The notes under the pieces are model-generated. The model was not told the DNA's origin, made no database searches, and was given only the letters and a program-made list of their open reading frames with translations. The translations under genes and the position numbers were made by a program. From Marinobacter pelagius (GTDB lineage: Bacteria; Pseudomonadota; Gammaproteobacteria; Pseudomonadales; Oleiphilaceae): a stretch of 64,000 nucleotides of DNA. Shown here in pieces: positions 7,634 through 15,882 of this stretch (position 1 is the stretch's first letter; each line of letters starts with the position of its first letter). The DNA lies in NCBI RefSeq assembly GCF_003315345.1, contig NZ_QNRO01000023.1:1-64000 (forward strand). Direction: 5' to 3'.

Positions 7634-10492
7634 TCAGGCAGTCACAATGACGCGAATACCCTCCAGCGCCAGGCTGGCATGACTGACCGCCTCCTGGGCC
7701 GCCGCCAGCTGGTTGCGGAAATAGTCGATCTCCTCATCCCGGATGGCCGGGTTGACCTTCTGCAGGGCCTCAAGCCGGCGAACTTCCGGGCCGAACACGG
7801 CCTCGACACCGGCCAGAGCTTTCTTCTTCATGGGTTCCAGGTGCGGTTCGGACAGGCGCTCGGCGTGATCCACCATGGTCTCCACCTGAGGCCGGATCTG
7901 GGGCACGATCGCCTGTGCGGTACGGCGGCGGATGTTGGAGCACAGCTCATTCAGCCGGTCGTGGGGCAAGGCGGCAGACAGCTCCTTGCCATTGACATCC
8001 ACCAGTAACCGCAGGGGCGACACCGGCAGGTAACGGGTCAGCTGCAACGACTCCGGGGCCGGGCAGTGCACGGTAAACAGGGCCTCCATCAGCAGAGTCC
8101 CCGGCGGCAGCGCCTTGACCGAGAGGCTGGCCAGCGCGGCCTTGCCCAGACCGGAGCTGGTCACCGAATCCATCACGCCAGTCACCATCGGGTGCTCCCA
8201 GCTCATGAAGGCAAGGTCTTCCCGCTCCAGGGCCTGCTCCCGGCTCCAGGTCACGGTCAGGCCGTCTTCCGGCAAATCGGTCACATGCCCGGCGTGGTAA
8301 TGCTCACCGGGCTTGAGCACATCCGAGTGCTCGCCGTGGTCTTCCACGTCCACGCCGAGGATGTCGAAGGCCTCGATCATGTAATCCCGGACCTCGGCGG
8401 AAGCCTCTTCCTCCTCGATCCGGCCGATCAGCTCCTCGGCCACGTCCCGGCGGCAGGAATTCAGTTCGATCAGGGCATCCCTGCCGTTCTGCAGCATGGT
8501 CTTGAGCCGCGTGGTTTCCCGGGCAGAGGCTTCGATCAGCTCCTCCAGTACACCCGTGTCGCCATCGATGGCCTGCTGCCACCGGTCCTGCACAGCCTCC
8601 TGCACGGCCACGCCCACGGCGCAACTTTCGGCGAAGGCATTCAGCCCGTCATGGAACCAGCGGTACTGGACCTCCTGGCTGGTGCCCTCCAGGTACGGGA
8701 TATGGATCCGGATGGTGTCGGTCTGGCCAATGCGGTCCAGCCGCCCGATGCGCTGCTCCAGCAGGTCCGGATTGGCGGGCAGGTCGAACAGCACCAGGTG
8801 ATGGGCAAACTGGAAATTCCGGCCCTCGCTGCCGATCTCCGAACAGATCAGAGCCTGGGCGCCCTGCTCGCTGTCAGAGAAATAGGCCGCCGCACGATCC
8901 CGTTCCACCAGGCTCAAATGCTCATGGAATGCCGCGCTGCGGATACCGGCCCGCAGCTGCAGATAGTGTTCCAGCGCCATGGCCGTTTCGGCGTGGGCAC
9001 AGATCACCACCACCTTGGCCGGGCGCAGGCCCAGCAGGGTCTTCTCCAGCCAGGCAACACGCGGGTCCTCGGCCAGCCAGCGCTCCTCGGCGCGGCCATG
9101 CTCGGGGCTAAGCCCCTCCACCCCCACATCGAGGCCGTCATAGAGTTCCGGGCATGGCAGCGAAACCGGCTCCGGCTGGCGTTCGGGGAAGCCCCGGATC
9201 GCCGCGCGGGTGTTGCGGAACAGGATCCGGCCGGTGCCGTGGCGGTCGAGCAGCGCATCAATGATGTTCTGGTGGGTATCGCTTTCCTGCTCCAGCTGGT
9301 CCAGTTCATCGCCGAGCCAGCCGCGCAGGGCCTCGCGGTCGGCGTCACTGATCGCCTCGTCCTGTTGCAGGCGACGCACCACCTGGTTGATGGTTTCGTA
9401 ATGGGCTTCCTCTTCCCGGAACGTCTCCAGGTCGTGGAAACGGGCCGGATCCAGCAACCGCAACCGGGCGAAGTGGCTGGCGATACCCACCTGCTCCGGT
9501 GTGGCGGTGAGCAGCAGCAGGCCCCGGGCCCGGGCCGACAGTGATTCCACCACCTCGTATTCCGGGCTCGCCGCCTCCGGCGCCCAGGCCAGATGATGGG
9601 CCTCATCGACAATCATCAGGTCCCAGCCAGCGGCCAGGGCATCCTCGCGGGCACCGGCGTTCCTGGTCAGGAAATCGAGACTGCACAGGACCAGTTGGTC
9701 GGTCTCGAACGGGTTTTCCGCATTCTCGTCACCAAAGATGTGGTTCACCAGGGCGTCAATGTCATCCTCGTCATCCTTGAGGGCGTCATAACGTTCCTGG
9801 TCGATGATGGAAAAACGCAGGTTGAACCGGCGCAGCATTTCCACCAGCCACTGGTGAATCAGGGAATCCGGCACCACGATCAGCGCCCGTTTGGCGCGAC
9901 CGGTGTGGAGCTGGTAATGCAGGATCAGGCCAGCCTCGATGGTCTTGCCCAGACCGACCTCATCCGCCAGCAAGACCCTCGGCGCGTGGCGCCGGGCCAC
10001 TTCCTGGGCAATGTAGATCTGGTGAGGCAGGTGCTGGGTACGGGCACCGATCAGTCCCTGGGCGGGCGAAGCCCGCAGACGATCCTGGTGCTGAACGGTG
10101 GCGTAACGCAGCCGGAACGCCCCGTTACGGTCAAACTGACCAGCAAACAGACGCTGGTGCGGAGCCGAGAAATTGACCGAGCCGGCCAGCTTCACCTCGG
10201 AGATCTGGTGGATGTTCTCGCCGTCATCGGCGTGGTACATGAGCACACCACCGACGTCCTCCACGGCGCGGACGGTGTAGCGGTCGCCGTCAAAGGTCTC
10301 GATCTCTTCGCCTATCTGGAAGACGATGCGGGACAGGGGCGCGTTGTCGATGGCATAGGTGCGCTCCTCGTCCGCGGCTGGAAAACCCAGGGTGACCCGA
10401 CGCCCGGAAATATCTGTGACAATCCCCAGGCCCAGCCCGGTGTCGCTGTGACTGACCCAGCGCTGACCAATGACAAAATCCGATGTTTCCAA
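7634..10492 (-). CDS. rapA: RNA polymerase-associated ATPase RapA
   Basis: A SNF2-type ATPase that binds RNA polymerase core and helps recycle it after termination. The length of 952 residues is close to E. coli RapA (968). Two N-terminal Tudor-like beta domains start FVIGQRWVSHSDTGLGLG. Walker A is in ADEVGLGKTIEAG and the DEAH box is in VDEAHHLAW. Helicase motifs V and VI in the second lobe are CSEIGSEGRNFQ and EQRIGRLDRIGQ. A RapA-specific C-terminal region follows. It is a single-gene unit in this window. Confidence 0.96.
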   Translation of the reverse strand: METSDFVIGQRWVSHSDTGLGLGIVTDISGRRVTLGFPAADEERTYAIDNAPLSRIVFQIGEEIETFDGDRYTVRAVEDVGGVLMYHADDGENIHQISEVKLAGSVNFSAPHQRLFAGQFDRNGAFRLRYATVQHQDRLRASPAQGLIGARTQHLPHQIYIAQEVARRHAPRVLLADEVGLGKTIEAGLILHYQLHTGRAKRALIVVPDSLIHQWLVEMLRRFNLRFSIIDQERYDALKDDEDDIDALVNHIFGDENAENPFETDQLVLCSLDFLTRNAGAREDALAAGWDLMIVDEAHHLAWAPEAASPEYEVVESLSARARGLLLLTATPEQVGIASHFARLRLLDPARFHDLETFREEEAHYETINQVVRRLQQDEAISDADREALRGWLGDELDQLEQESDTHQNIIDALLDRHGTGRILFRNTRAAIRGFPERQPEPVSLPCPELYDGLDVGVEGLSPEHGRAEERWLAEDPRVAWLEKTLLGLRPAKVVVICAHAETAMALEHYLQLRAGIRSAAFHEHLSLVERDRAAAYFSDSEQGAQALICSEIGSEGRNFQFAHHLVLFDLPANPDLLEQRIGRLDRIGQTDTIRIHIPYLEGTSQEVQYRWFHDGLNAFAESCAVGVAVQEAVQDRWQQAIDGDTGVLEELIEASARETTRLKTMLQNGRDALIELNSCRRDVAEELIGRIEEEEASAEVRDYMIEAFDILGVDVEDHGEHSDVLKPGEHYHAGHVTDLPEDGLTVTWSREQALEREDLAFMSWEHPMVTGVMDSVTSSGLGKAALASLSVKALPPGTLLMEALFTVHCPAPESLQLTRYLPVSPLRLLVDVNGKELSAALPHDRLNELCSNIRRRTAQAIVPQIRPQVETMVDHAERLSEPHLEPMKKKALAGVEAVFGPEVRRLEALQKVNPAIRDEEIDYFRNQLAAAQEAVSHASLALEGIRVIVTA

Positions 10493-10535
10493 GAAGCCTC
10501 CAAACCGAAATTACTTGCCGAAATTTATGCAGAAC

Positions 10536-11285
10536 TTATTTAAGGGCCGAGCCGTTTTCCCGCACCCAGTAAGCAGTTGCGCCGCAAACCGCCGCCGGCA
10601 CCACCACCAGGTTCAGCACCGGCACCATCGCCGCCAGGGCCACCGGCAACCCGAATCCCAGGGCCGAGAGCCGGGTGTCACCCAGCAGCCGGCGCAGGGC
10701 GGGAAAGCTGACCTTGTGGTTATCCGCCGGGAAATCCACGTACTGCAGGGCCATCATCCAGCAGTTGAACAGGAACCAGAGCACCGCCGCCACCAGGTTG
10801 ACCACGGGAATAAGACCGATGATGAACAGGCCGATGGCACGGGGCAGGTAATACAGGATTTTCTGGACTTCCCGCCACAGAGCGCGGGGAATGTCCTTGA
10901 TGATGGTCGCCCAGCTGTCTTCGGTATTGATTTCCTGGCCGGTGAGATACTTCTCGGTAAGCTCTGCCAGATAACCGTAGAACGGGGAACCGATAAGATT
11001 GGCGACAATCACGAACCCGTAGGCCAGCATCAGCAGAATCACCGCGCCGTACAGGATCCAGAACAGCCAGTCGAGAGCCTGCAGCCAGGTCCAGTCCGGC
11101 AGGAATCCCATGGCCATGGCAATCAGCGCCGCAAAGCCCTCGGCCATGAAATAGAACAGAATGCCGAACAGGAAGATGTTGATAACAATGGGAATGACGA
11201 CGAACAGGCGCAGGCCGGGCTGTCGAATCAGGCGGAAACCCTCCCCCAGGTAACCCAGTCCGCGAAAAAAGTTACCCTTGAGCAT
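10536..11285 (-). CDS. cysZ: Sulfate transporter CysZ
   Basis: A 249-residue inner-membrane protein for high-affinity sulfate uptake feeding cysteine synthesis. It has the CysZ layout of long hydrophobic helices with a GSPFYGYLAE segment and LYYLPRAIGLF near the middle. The start at MLKGNFF is preferred to an ATG 14 codons upstream because that extension is hydrophilic and not family-like, and GGAGG lies a short way upstream of this ATG. It diverges from the VanZ-like gene. No CysB site was recognised. Confidence 0.88.
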   Translation of the reverse strand: MLKGNFFRGLGYLGEGFRLIRQPGLRLFVVIPIVINIFLFGILFYFMAEGFAALIAMAMGFLPDWTWLQALDWLFWILYGAVILLMLAYGFVIVANLIGSPFYGYLAELTEKYLTGQEINTEDSWATIIKDIPRALWREVQKILYYLPRAIGLFIIGLIPVVNLVAAVLWFLFNCWMMALQYVDFPADNHKVSFPALRRLLGDTRLSALGFGLPVALAAMVPVLNLVVVPAAVCGATAYWVRENGSALK

Positions 11286-11382
11286 GGCTGGCTGATCCTC
11301 CGCTTCAATGACAGTGACGGGGCGCAAAGCATATCATGTTGGCAAATATCCCACAGCCCGGAAGGACTCTCGGAAACTCCCC

Positions 11383-11787
11383 ATGGCATCATTGAAACAA
11401 CACGGTCAGGCCCTGCTCCAAAACCGGACACTCTGGCGGGTCGCGGTGGCCGTGTCCCTCATCGCAATCGTGGTGCTGGCTACCATGGACACCCGCTACC
11501 CCATGCCCTCCACTCCCAGCGACAAGATCAACCACCTGATCGCATTCCTTGAGCTGACCATACTGACCCGTCTGGCCTGGCCGGAACTGCGGGCACTCTG
11601 GTACGTGCCGGCGCTGTTGCTGTTCGGCCTCGCCATTGAACTGGTGCAGGCGACCCTGCCCTACCGGGATTTTTCCCTGCAAGACCTGCTTGCCGATGGC
11701 GTCGGCATTGCCATTGGCCTGCTGCCCTGGCCGGGGCTGCCCAGGGCCGGAAAGCTGGATCTGAGAGATTCGCCCGAATCCTTGTGA
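11383..11787 (+). CDS. VanZ-like family membrane protein
   Basis: A 134-residue protein with about four hydrophobic helices and the VanZ-domain signatures DKINHLIAFLELT and ELVQATLPYRDFSLQDLLADGVG. The family is named after a teicoplanin-resistance accessory protein, but most proteobacterial members are short membrane proteins of unknown role. Its stop codon lies inside the GacA-type activating site of the downstream regulatory RNA, so gene end and RNA promoter overlap. Confidence 0.75.
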   Translation: MASLKQHGQALLQNRTLWRVAVAVSLIAIVVLATMDTRYPMPSTPSDKINHLIAFLELTILTRLAWPELRALWYVPALLLFGLAIELVQATLPYRDFSLQDLLADGVGIAIGLLPWPGLPRAGKLDLRDSPESL

Positions 11788-11800
11788 GATATTTCCTACA
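11783..11800 (+). promoter_or_regulatory. Candidate GacA/UvrY upstream activating site
   Basis: TGTGAG-ATATTT-CCTACA matches the GacA box TGTAAG-N6-CTTACA at 10 of 12 positions, with correct spacing. It lies about 155 bp upstream of the -10 element of the GGA-rich RNA, a separation similar to that described for rsmZ in pseudomonads. Confidence 0.65.
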
Positions 11801-11956
11801 TTACTGTGCGAACTCTTAGCATCAATGAGTGCGACGGCATCAGCGAGCCCACTTATTGCACCCTAACCCATTGATCTAATTGAAACGGTCCGGAAGTGAT
11901 ACAGCATTGGGAAAGTAGGAATCGCTCACGTCACACGTTTGTCAACGTTCCCTTGC

Positions 11957-11962
11957 TATAGT
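11957..11962 (+). promoter_or_regulatory. -10 element TATAGT of the regulatory RNA
   Basis: A good -10 hexamer with no convincing -35, which suits an activator-dependent promoter served by the GacA-type site upstream. The predicted start of transcription is near 11968-11970. Confidence 0.5.
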
Positions 11963-11967
11963 GACTT

Positions 11968-12199
11968 CGTCAGGGATGACAGGGAAGTGGACGACGCATC
12001 GGATGCACCCCGGCAAGGAGCGCGGGGAGAGGCAGGGACACAGGGACGCCTCGCTTAAGGGAAAGTTAACCGGAAAGCCGGCTCGGATGCTGGCGCCAGG
12101 GATCGGAGACCAGGGACCAGCAACAAGGCAGTTGCCCCAGCGCATGGACGCGCCGACCTGTTCCGAAAGGGTGACCATGCGGTCACCCTTTGTTTTTTT
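11968..12199 (+). ncRNA. CsrB/RsmZ-like regulatory RNA that would titrate CsrA/RsmA
   Basis: A non-coding stretch of about 230 nt holds roughly fifteen GGA triplets. Six are in an identical CAGGGA context (11971, 11980, 12033, 12041, 12097, 12111), others in AAGGA, GGGGA and CGGA. Repeated GGA motifs are the CsrA/RsmA binding sites of the CsrB, CsrC and RsmX/Y/Z RNAs. A GacA-type site lies upstream and a strong intrinsic terminator closes the transcript. Length is between RsmZ (about 120) and CsrB (about 370). By family knowledge it would sequester CsrA and so relieve translational repression. The exact 5' end is inferred from the -10 element. Confidence 0.8.
12166..12199 (+). terminator. Strong intrinsic terminator of the regulatory RNA
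   Basis: An 11-bp perfect stem AAAGGGTGACC / GGTCACCCTTT with an ATGC loop, followed by GTTTTTTT. It touches the stop codon of the convergent methyltransferase gene and may serve both strands. Confidence 0.92.
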
Positions 12200-12858
12200 C
12201 AGTCCCCGGCTTTTACCCGATAGATTCTCACCATGTTGAATTCCTCAAATTCGTTGAGATCCGGCCAGGTCCTGGCTTCAATCACGGCCTGTTTTTCATA
12301 ACTGTCGTTACCGAGATTTCTGACCCGGGAATCCGCCAACAAGACCTCTGCCGCTGCGGCCCGAAATACCTCCAGCAAAGGGCGGTTCTCCGGATCATAG
12401 AGCACGTCCGCCGCCATCACCAGATCGATACCCTCGGGTCTCCGGTTCCAGTCATCACAAAACTCCAGGACCACGCCGTTGAGCTCCGCGTTGGCGGCCG
12501 CAGCATCCAGGGCCGCCGGATCCAGGTCGCACGCGATCACCCGCGCCGCACCGGCCAGCGCCGCCGCCACCGCAACCACCCCCGACCCGGTTCCGAAGTC
12601 CAGCACCACCTTGTCCCGAACGACGTCAGGATGCTCAAGGATCCATTGCGCCAGCACCTGCCCGCTGGCCCAGCAGAACGACCAGTAAGCCGGTTCCGCC
12701 ACCACCGCCTGGGCCTCGTCATGGGACAGGGGGCCTTCCAGCACCGCCGGGTCAAACAGGTACAGGGGGATGTCCGGACAGCCCCCTGGCCGGGTTTCTG
12801 CCACTCGTCCGCGGCTCAGGGTCTTGCGCAAGTGTTCATTCAACCGTTCCGGTGACAT
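12199..12858 (-). CDS. Class I SAM-dependent methyltransferase (ETFB-lysine methyltransferase-like)
   Basis: A 219-residue cytosolic protein with the SAM-binding motif I VLDFGTGSGVVAVAAALAG, the acidic end of strand 2 in IACDLDP, and DLVMAADVLYD after strand 4. The N-terminal region with PAYWSFCWASGQVLAQ resembles the protein-lysine methyltransferases related to PrmA and the mitochondrial ETFB methyltransferase. The substrate is therefore likely a protein, but this is inferred from family resemblance. It diverges from mnmH. Confidence 0.8.
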   Translation of the reverse strand: MSPERLNEHLRKTLSRGRVAETRPGGCPDIPLYLFDPAVLEGPLSHDEAQAVVAEPAYWSFCWASGQVLAQWILEHPDVVRDKVVLDFGTGSGVVAVAAALAGAARVIACDLDPAALDAAAANAELNGVVLEFCDDWNRRPEGIDLVMAADVLYDPENRPLLEVFRAAAAEVLLADSRVRNLGNDSYEKQAVIEARTWPDLNEFEEFNMVRIYRVKAGD

Positions 12859-12991
12859 TGCCCCTCCAGCTCCGGATCCAAACGGCCCGCCATTGTACCC
12901 GCCCGAAGGCCCGGAGGCAGCGCCGGATGGGCAGAAAGACGCTCGATCCGTTATACTCTCGCCTCACATTTTCAACCTCCAGGTCCGTGCA

Positions 12992-14095
12992 ATGGCGACC
13001 CGACCCGACACCGACGACTACCTGTCCCTGTTCCTCAATGACGTGCCGCTGATGGACGTCCGGGCACCGGTGGAGTTTGCCAAAGGCAGCTTCCCCAGTG
13101 CCGAGAATGCTCCATTGATGAACGACGAGGAACGGCATCGGGTCGGGATCTGTTATAAGGAGAAGGGCCAGGACAAGGCGATCGAACTGGGCCACCAGTT
13201 GGTCGCCGGTGACATCAAGGCCCAGCGCATCGAGGCCTGGAAACGCTTCGTCGCCCGCCACCCGGACGGTTACCTGTTCTGTTTTCGTGGCGGCCTGCGC
13301 TCGCGCCTGACCCAGCAATGGATCAGGGATTCGGGCATCGATTACCCGCTGGTCAAGGGTGGCTACAAGGCCCTGCGCCGGTTCCTGATCGACAGCCTCG
13401 AGGAACTCATCGAAAAGAGCGAATTCCGGATTTTGAGCGGTCGCACCGGCACCGGCAAGACCCGCGTGCTGCATAAACTGCCCAATCCGGTGGATCTCGA
13501 GGGCCTGGCCAACCATCGTGGCTCGAGTTTCGGCCGCCAGGTCACACCCCAGCCTTCCCAGATCGATTTCGAGAACCGCCTGTCGGTGGCCATGCTCAAG
13601 GCGCATCATCTGACCGGCGGCCCGGTTTACCTGGAGGACGAGAGTCGCCTGATCGGCCGCTGCGCCCTGCCCGAGAGCCTGCGGGAGCGTATGGCTGGTG
13701 CGCCCCTGCTGGTTCTGGAGCAACCGATGGAGGAGCGGATCGCCATCATTCGCAAGGACTACGTGGAAGACATGCATGCCGACTACGTAGCCCGGGACGG
13801 CGAGGAGGCTGGCTGGCTGAACTTCCGCGACTACCTGTTGTCCGCCATGGACCGCATCCGCAAACGCCTCGGCGGCGAGCGCCACAAGCAGTTGCGGGCG
13901 CTGATGGAAGCGGCCCTGTCGACCCAGGAGCAGCACGGCGACCTGCACGGCCACGATGCCTGGATCGAAGCGCTCCTGACCGACTACTACGACCCAATGT
14001 ACGACTACCAGCTCGGCCAGAAAGAGGGGCGGATTCTTGTCCGTGGAGGCCCCGAGGTGATTATCGAGCAAGCCAATCTGGCCCGGTCTGCGTAG
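12992..14095 (+). CDS. mnmH: tRNA 2-selenouridine synthase
   Basis: Converts 2-thiouridine at wobble position 34 of Lys, Glu and Gln tRNAs to 2-selenouridine through geranylation, using selenophosphate. The 367 residues comprise an N-terminal rhodanese domain with the catalytic cysteine in LFCFRGGLRS (about residue 97) and a P-loop domain with GRTGTGKT (about residues 148-155). The ATG begins MATRPDTDDYLSLF; the open frame upstream is antisense to the methyltransferase and is not used. No selD is in this window. Also called SelU or YbbB. Confidence 0.94.
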   Translation: MATRPDTDDYLSLFLNDVPLMDVRAPVEFAKGSFPSAENAPLMNDEERHRVGICYKEKGQDKAIELGHQLVAGDIKAQRIEAWKRFVARHPDGYLFCFRGGLRSRLTQQWIRDSGIDYPLVKGGYKALRRFLIDSLEELIEKSEFRILSGRTGTGKTRVLHKLPNPVDLEGLANHRGSSFGRQVTPQPSQIDFENRLSVAMLKAHHLTGGPVYLEDESRLIGRCALPESLRERMAGAPLLVLEQPMEERIAIIRKDYVEDMHADYVARDGEEAGWLNFRDYLLSAMDRIRKRLGGERHKQLRALMEAALSTQEQHGDLHGHDAWIEALLTDYYDPMYDYQLGQKEGRILVRGGPEVIIEQANLARSA

Positions 14096-14240
14096 ATCTC
14101 CGGCCTTACCGGTTTTCCCTGCTGTTACACGCCTGACGCAAATGTCTGCTATAAACAAGGCTGGAAGGTACCGGTTTTATCAGCTTTTTTTCGACGTCCG
14201 AACTCACTCAGAAAAACTCTAAGGAACAAGGAGTCCCTTG

Positions 14241-15074
14241 ATGGAAGACCTCATCGGCGCCAACGGGCGCGCATCCGAACTGCTGGACCAGGCGATCGCC
14301 CTGGTGATGACCTACGCTCCCAAGGTGGTGCTGGCGATCATTACCCTGGTGATCGGTATGTGGCTGATCAACAAACTGGTAGGTGTACTTGACGCCAAGC
14401 TCAGCCAGAAAGATCCCACCCTCAACAAGTTTCTCTGCGGCCTGATCGGGGCAGTCCTCAAGATCCTGCTGCTGATCTCCGTGGCTTCCATGGTAGGTAT
14501 TGCCACCACCTCCTTCATCGCCATTATCGGTGCTGCCGGTCTGGCGGTCGGTCTGGCTCTGCAGGGCAGCCTGGCGAACTTCGCTGGCGGCGTGCTGATC
14601 CTGATATTCAAACCGTTCAAGGTTGGCGACGTGATCGATGCCCAAGGCTACCTCGGCTCCGTTCGTGAAATCAGTATCCTCTACACCATTGTCGACACCT
14701 TCGATAACCGCCGGATTGTCATCCCGAACGGCCAACTGGCCAACGCCAGCCTGACCAACCTCAGTGCCTATGAGACCCGTCGCTGTGACATGACCTTCGG
14801 TATCGGTTATGCCGACGACATCGACAAGGCCAAGGACATCTGCAAGCGCCTGATCGAGGAAGACGAGCGCACCCTGAAAGATCCGGAGCCACTGATCGTG
14901 GTGGGCGCCCTGGGCGAAAGCTCAGTCGACCTGACCGTCCGGGCCTGGACCAAGTCCGCTGATCTGTGGCCGTTCTACTGGGATATGCAGGAGCGTGTAA
15001 AGAAGGCCTTCGACGCGGAGGGCATCAGCATTCCGTTCCCCCAGCGCGACGTCCATCTGTATAAAACCGAGTGA
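14241..15074 (+). CDS. Small-conductance mechanosensitive channel (MscS family)
   Basis: A 277-residue inner-membrane channel that opens on membrane tension and protects from hypo-osmotic shock. It has three helices: TM1 about 24-46, TM2 about 62-88, and the pore helix TM3 in AAGLAVGLALQGSLANF. The hallmark GGVLILIFKPFKVGD follows, then the cytoplasmic beta domain with IVIPNGQLANASLTN. The length matches E. coli MscS (286). AAGGAACAAGGAG precedes the ATG. A 9-bp-stem hairpin lies 67 bp downstream. Confidence 0.93.
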   Translation: MEDLIGANGRASELLDQAIALVMTYAPKVVLAIITLVIGMWLINKLVGVLDAKLSQKDPTLNKFLCGLIGAVLKILLLISVASMVGIATTSFIAIIGAAGLAVGLALQGSLANFAGGVLILIFKPFKVGDVIDAQGYLGSVREISILYTIVDTFDNRRIVIPNGQLANASLTNLSAYETRRCDMTFGIGYADDIDKAKDICKRLIEEDERTLKDPEPLIVVGALGESSVDLTVRAWTKSADLWPFYWDMQERVKKAFDAEGISIPFPQRDVHLYKTE

Positions 15075-15141
15075 ACCGTATCGCAATTGATACATCCGGT
15101 TACTCGCAAACTGCGTAACCTCAACTAAGATGAGCAGTAAT

Positions 15142-15168
15142 GGCAGGGTGTTGAACCGGCACCCTGCC
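15142..15168. terminator. Hairpin downstream of mscS
   Basis: GGCAGGGTG-9 nt-CACCCTGCC, a perfect 9-bp stem, but without a T tract. It may be a weak terminator or a leader structure for the next gene. Confidence 0.4.
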
Positions 15169-15246
15169 GAAGCCCCCGGCGGAGCCAGGTTCCCCCGACG
15201 TTCAACGGCTCCGGGACGCTGTCATTGCTGGTAGGAGGTTGTCGCT

Positions 15247-15801
15247 ATGCCGGTACAGCAGTTGAAGGAGTACCTCGACCAGGCAGGTGTGGAATACATG
15301 TGCCTGTCCCACCCCCCGGCGTTCACGGCCCAGGAACTGGCCCACCACGTCAAGATTGCAGGCGACCGGGTCGTCAAGACCGTCATCATCGAACTCGATG
15401 GCAAGATGGCCATGTTGGTGATGCCCGCCACCTGGCGTATCCGCTGGGACCGCCTGTCACAGATTCTCGATACCGATTTTGTCGATCTGGCCGATGAACA
15501 GGAATTCCAGGATCGTTTCCCGGATTGCGAGGTGGGCGCCATGCCACCGTTCGGCAACCTGTTCGGCATGACCGTTTATTGCGCCGAATCGCTGACGGAG
15601 CAGCCGGAGCTGGCCTTCGCCGCCGGCAGCCATACCGAATCGGTGCATATGAAGACCTCGGACTTCCTGAACCTGGTGCAGCCGATGGTGCTGAACCAGG
15701 GCTTCGTGAAACCCGGCGCCCGCAAACCGGCCTGGCTGGTGAAACGCCGCCGGCACCGGGAACTGGACGAAGAACGGGTTTCCGGCGCTGCCGGCTACTG
15801 A
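15247..15801 (+). CDS. YbaK/ProX-type aminoacyl-tRNA deacylase domain protein
   Basis: A 184-residue protein with a YbaK/EbsC editing domain: SHPPAFTAQELAHHVKIAG, then VVKTVIIELDGKMAMLVMPA with the conserved lysine region, and GAMPPFGNLFGMTVY, the G-x-x-P-P-F-G segment of the family. Such proteins hydrolyse mischarged tRNAs. The exact amino acid is unknown, and the C-terminal 40 residues are a basic extension. GTAGGAGG gives a strong ribosome site. Confidence 0.8.
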   Translation: MPVQQLKEYLDQAGVEYMCLSHPPAFTAQELAHHVKIAGDRVVKTVIIELDGKMAMLVMPATWRIRWDRLSQILDTDFVDLADEQEFQDRFPDCEVGAMPPFGNLFGMTVYCAESLTEQPELAFAAGSHTESVHMKTSDFLNLVQPMVLNQGFVKPGARKPAWLVKRRRHRELDEERVSGAAGY

Positions 15802-15882
15802 CAACCCGGCGCCGGGTTGATCCGGGTCGCTTGTCTGAATGCCTCCATCGCGTAAACTGACGGCATCAGACAGGAACCCGCT

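Noticed and set aside
11961..12239. 92-codon frame inside the regulatory RNA region
   Set aside because: It runs through the GGA repeats and the terminator hairpin into the convergent gene; no family resemblance and no ribosome site.
15079..15094. GTATC-GCAATT-GATAC inverted repeat after mscS
   Set aside because: Five-base arms are too short to separate from chance, and no related copy was seen.
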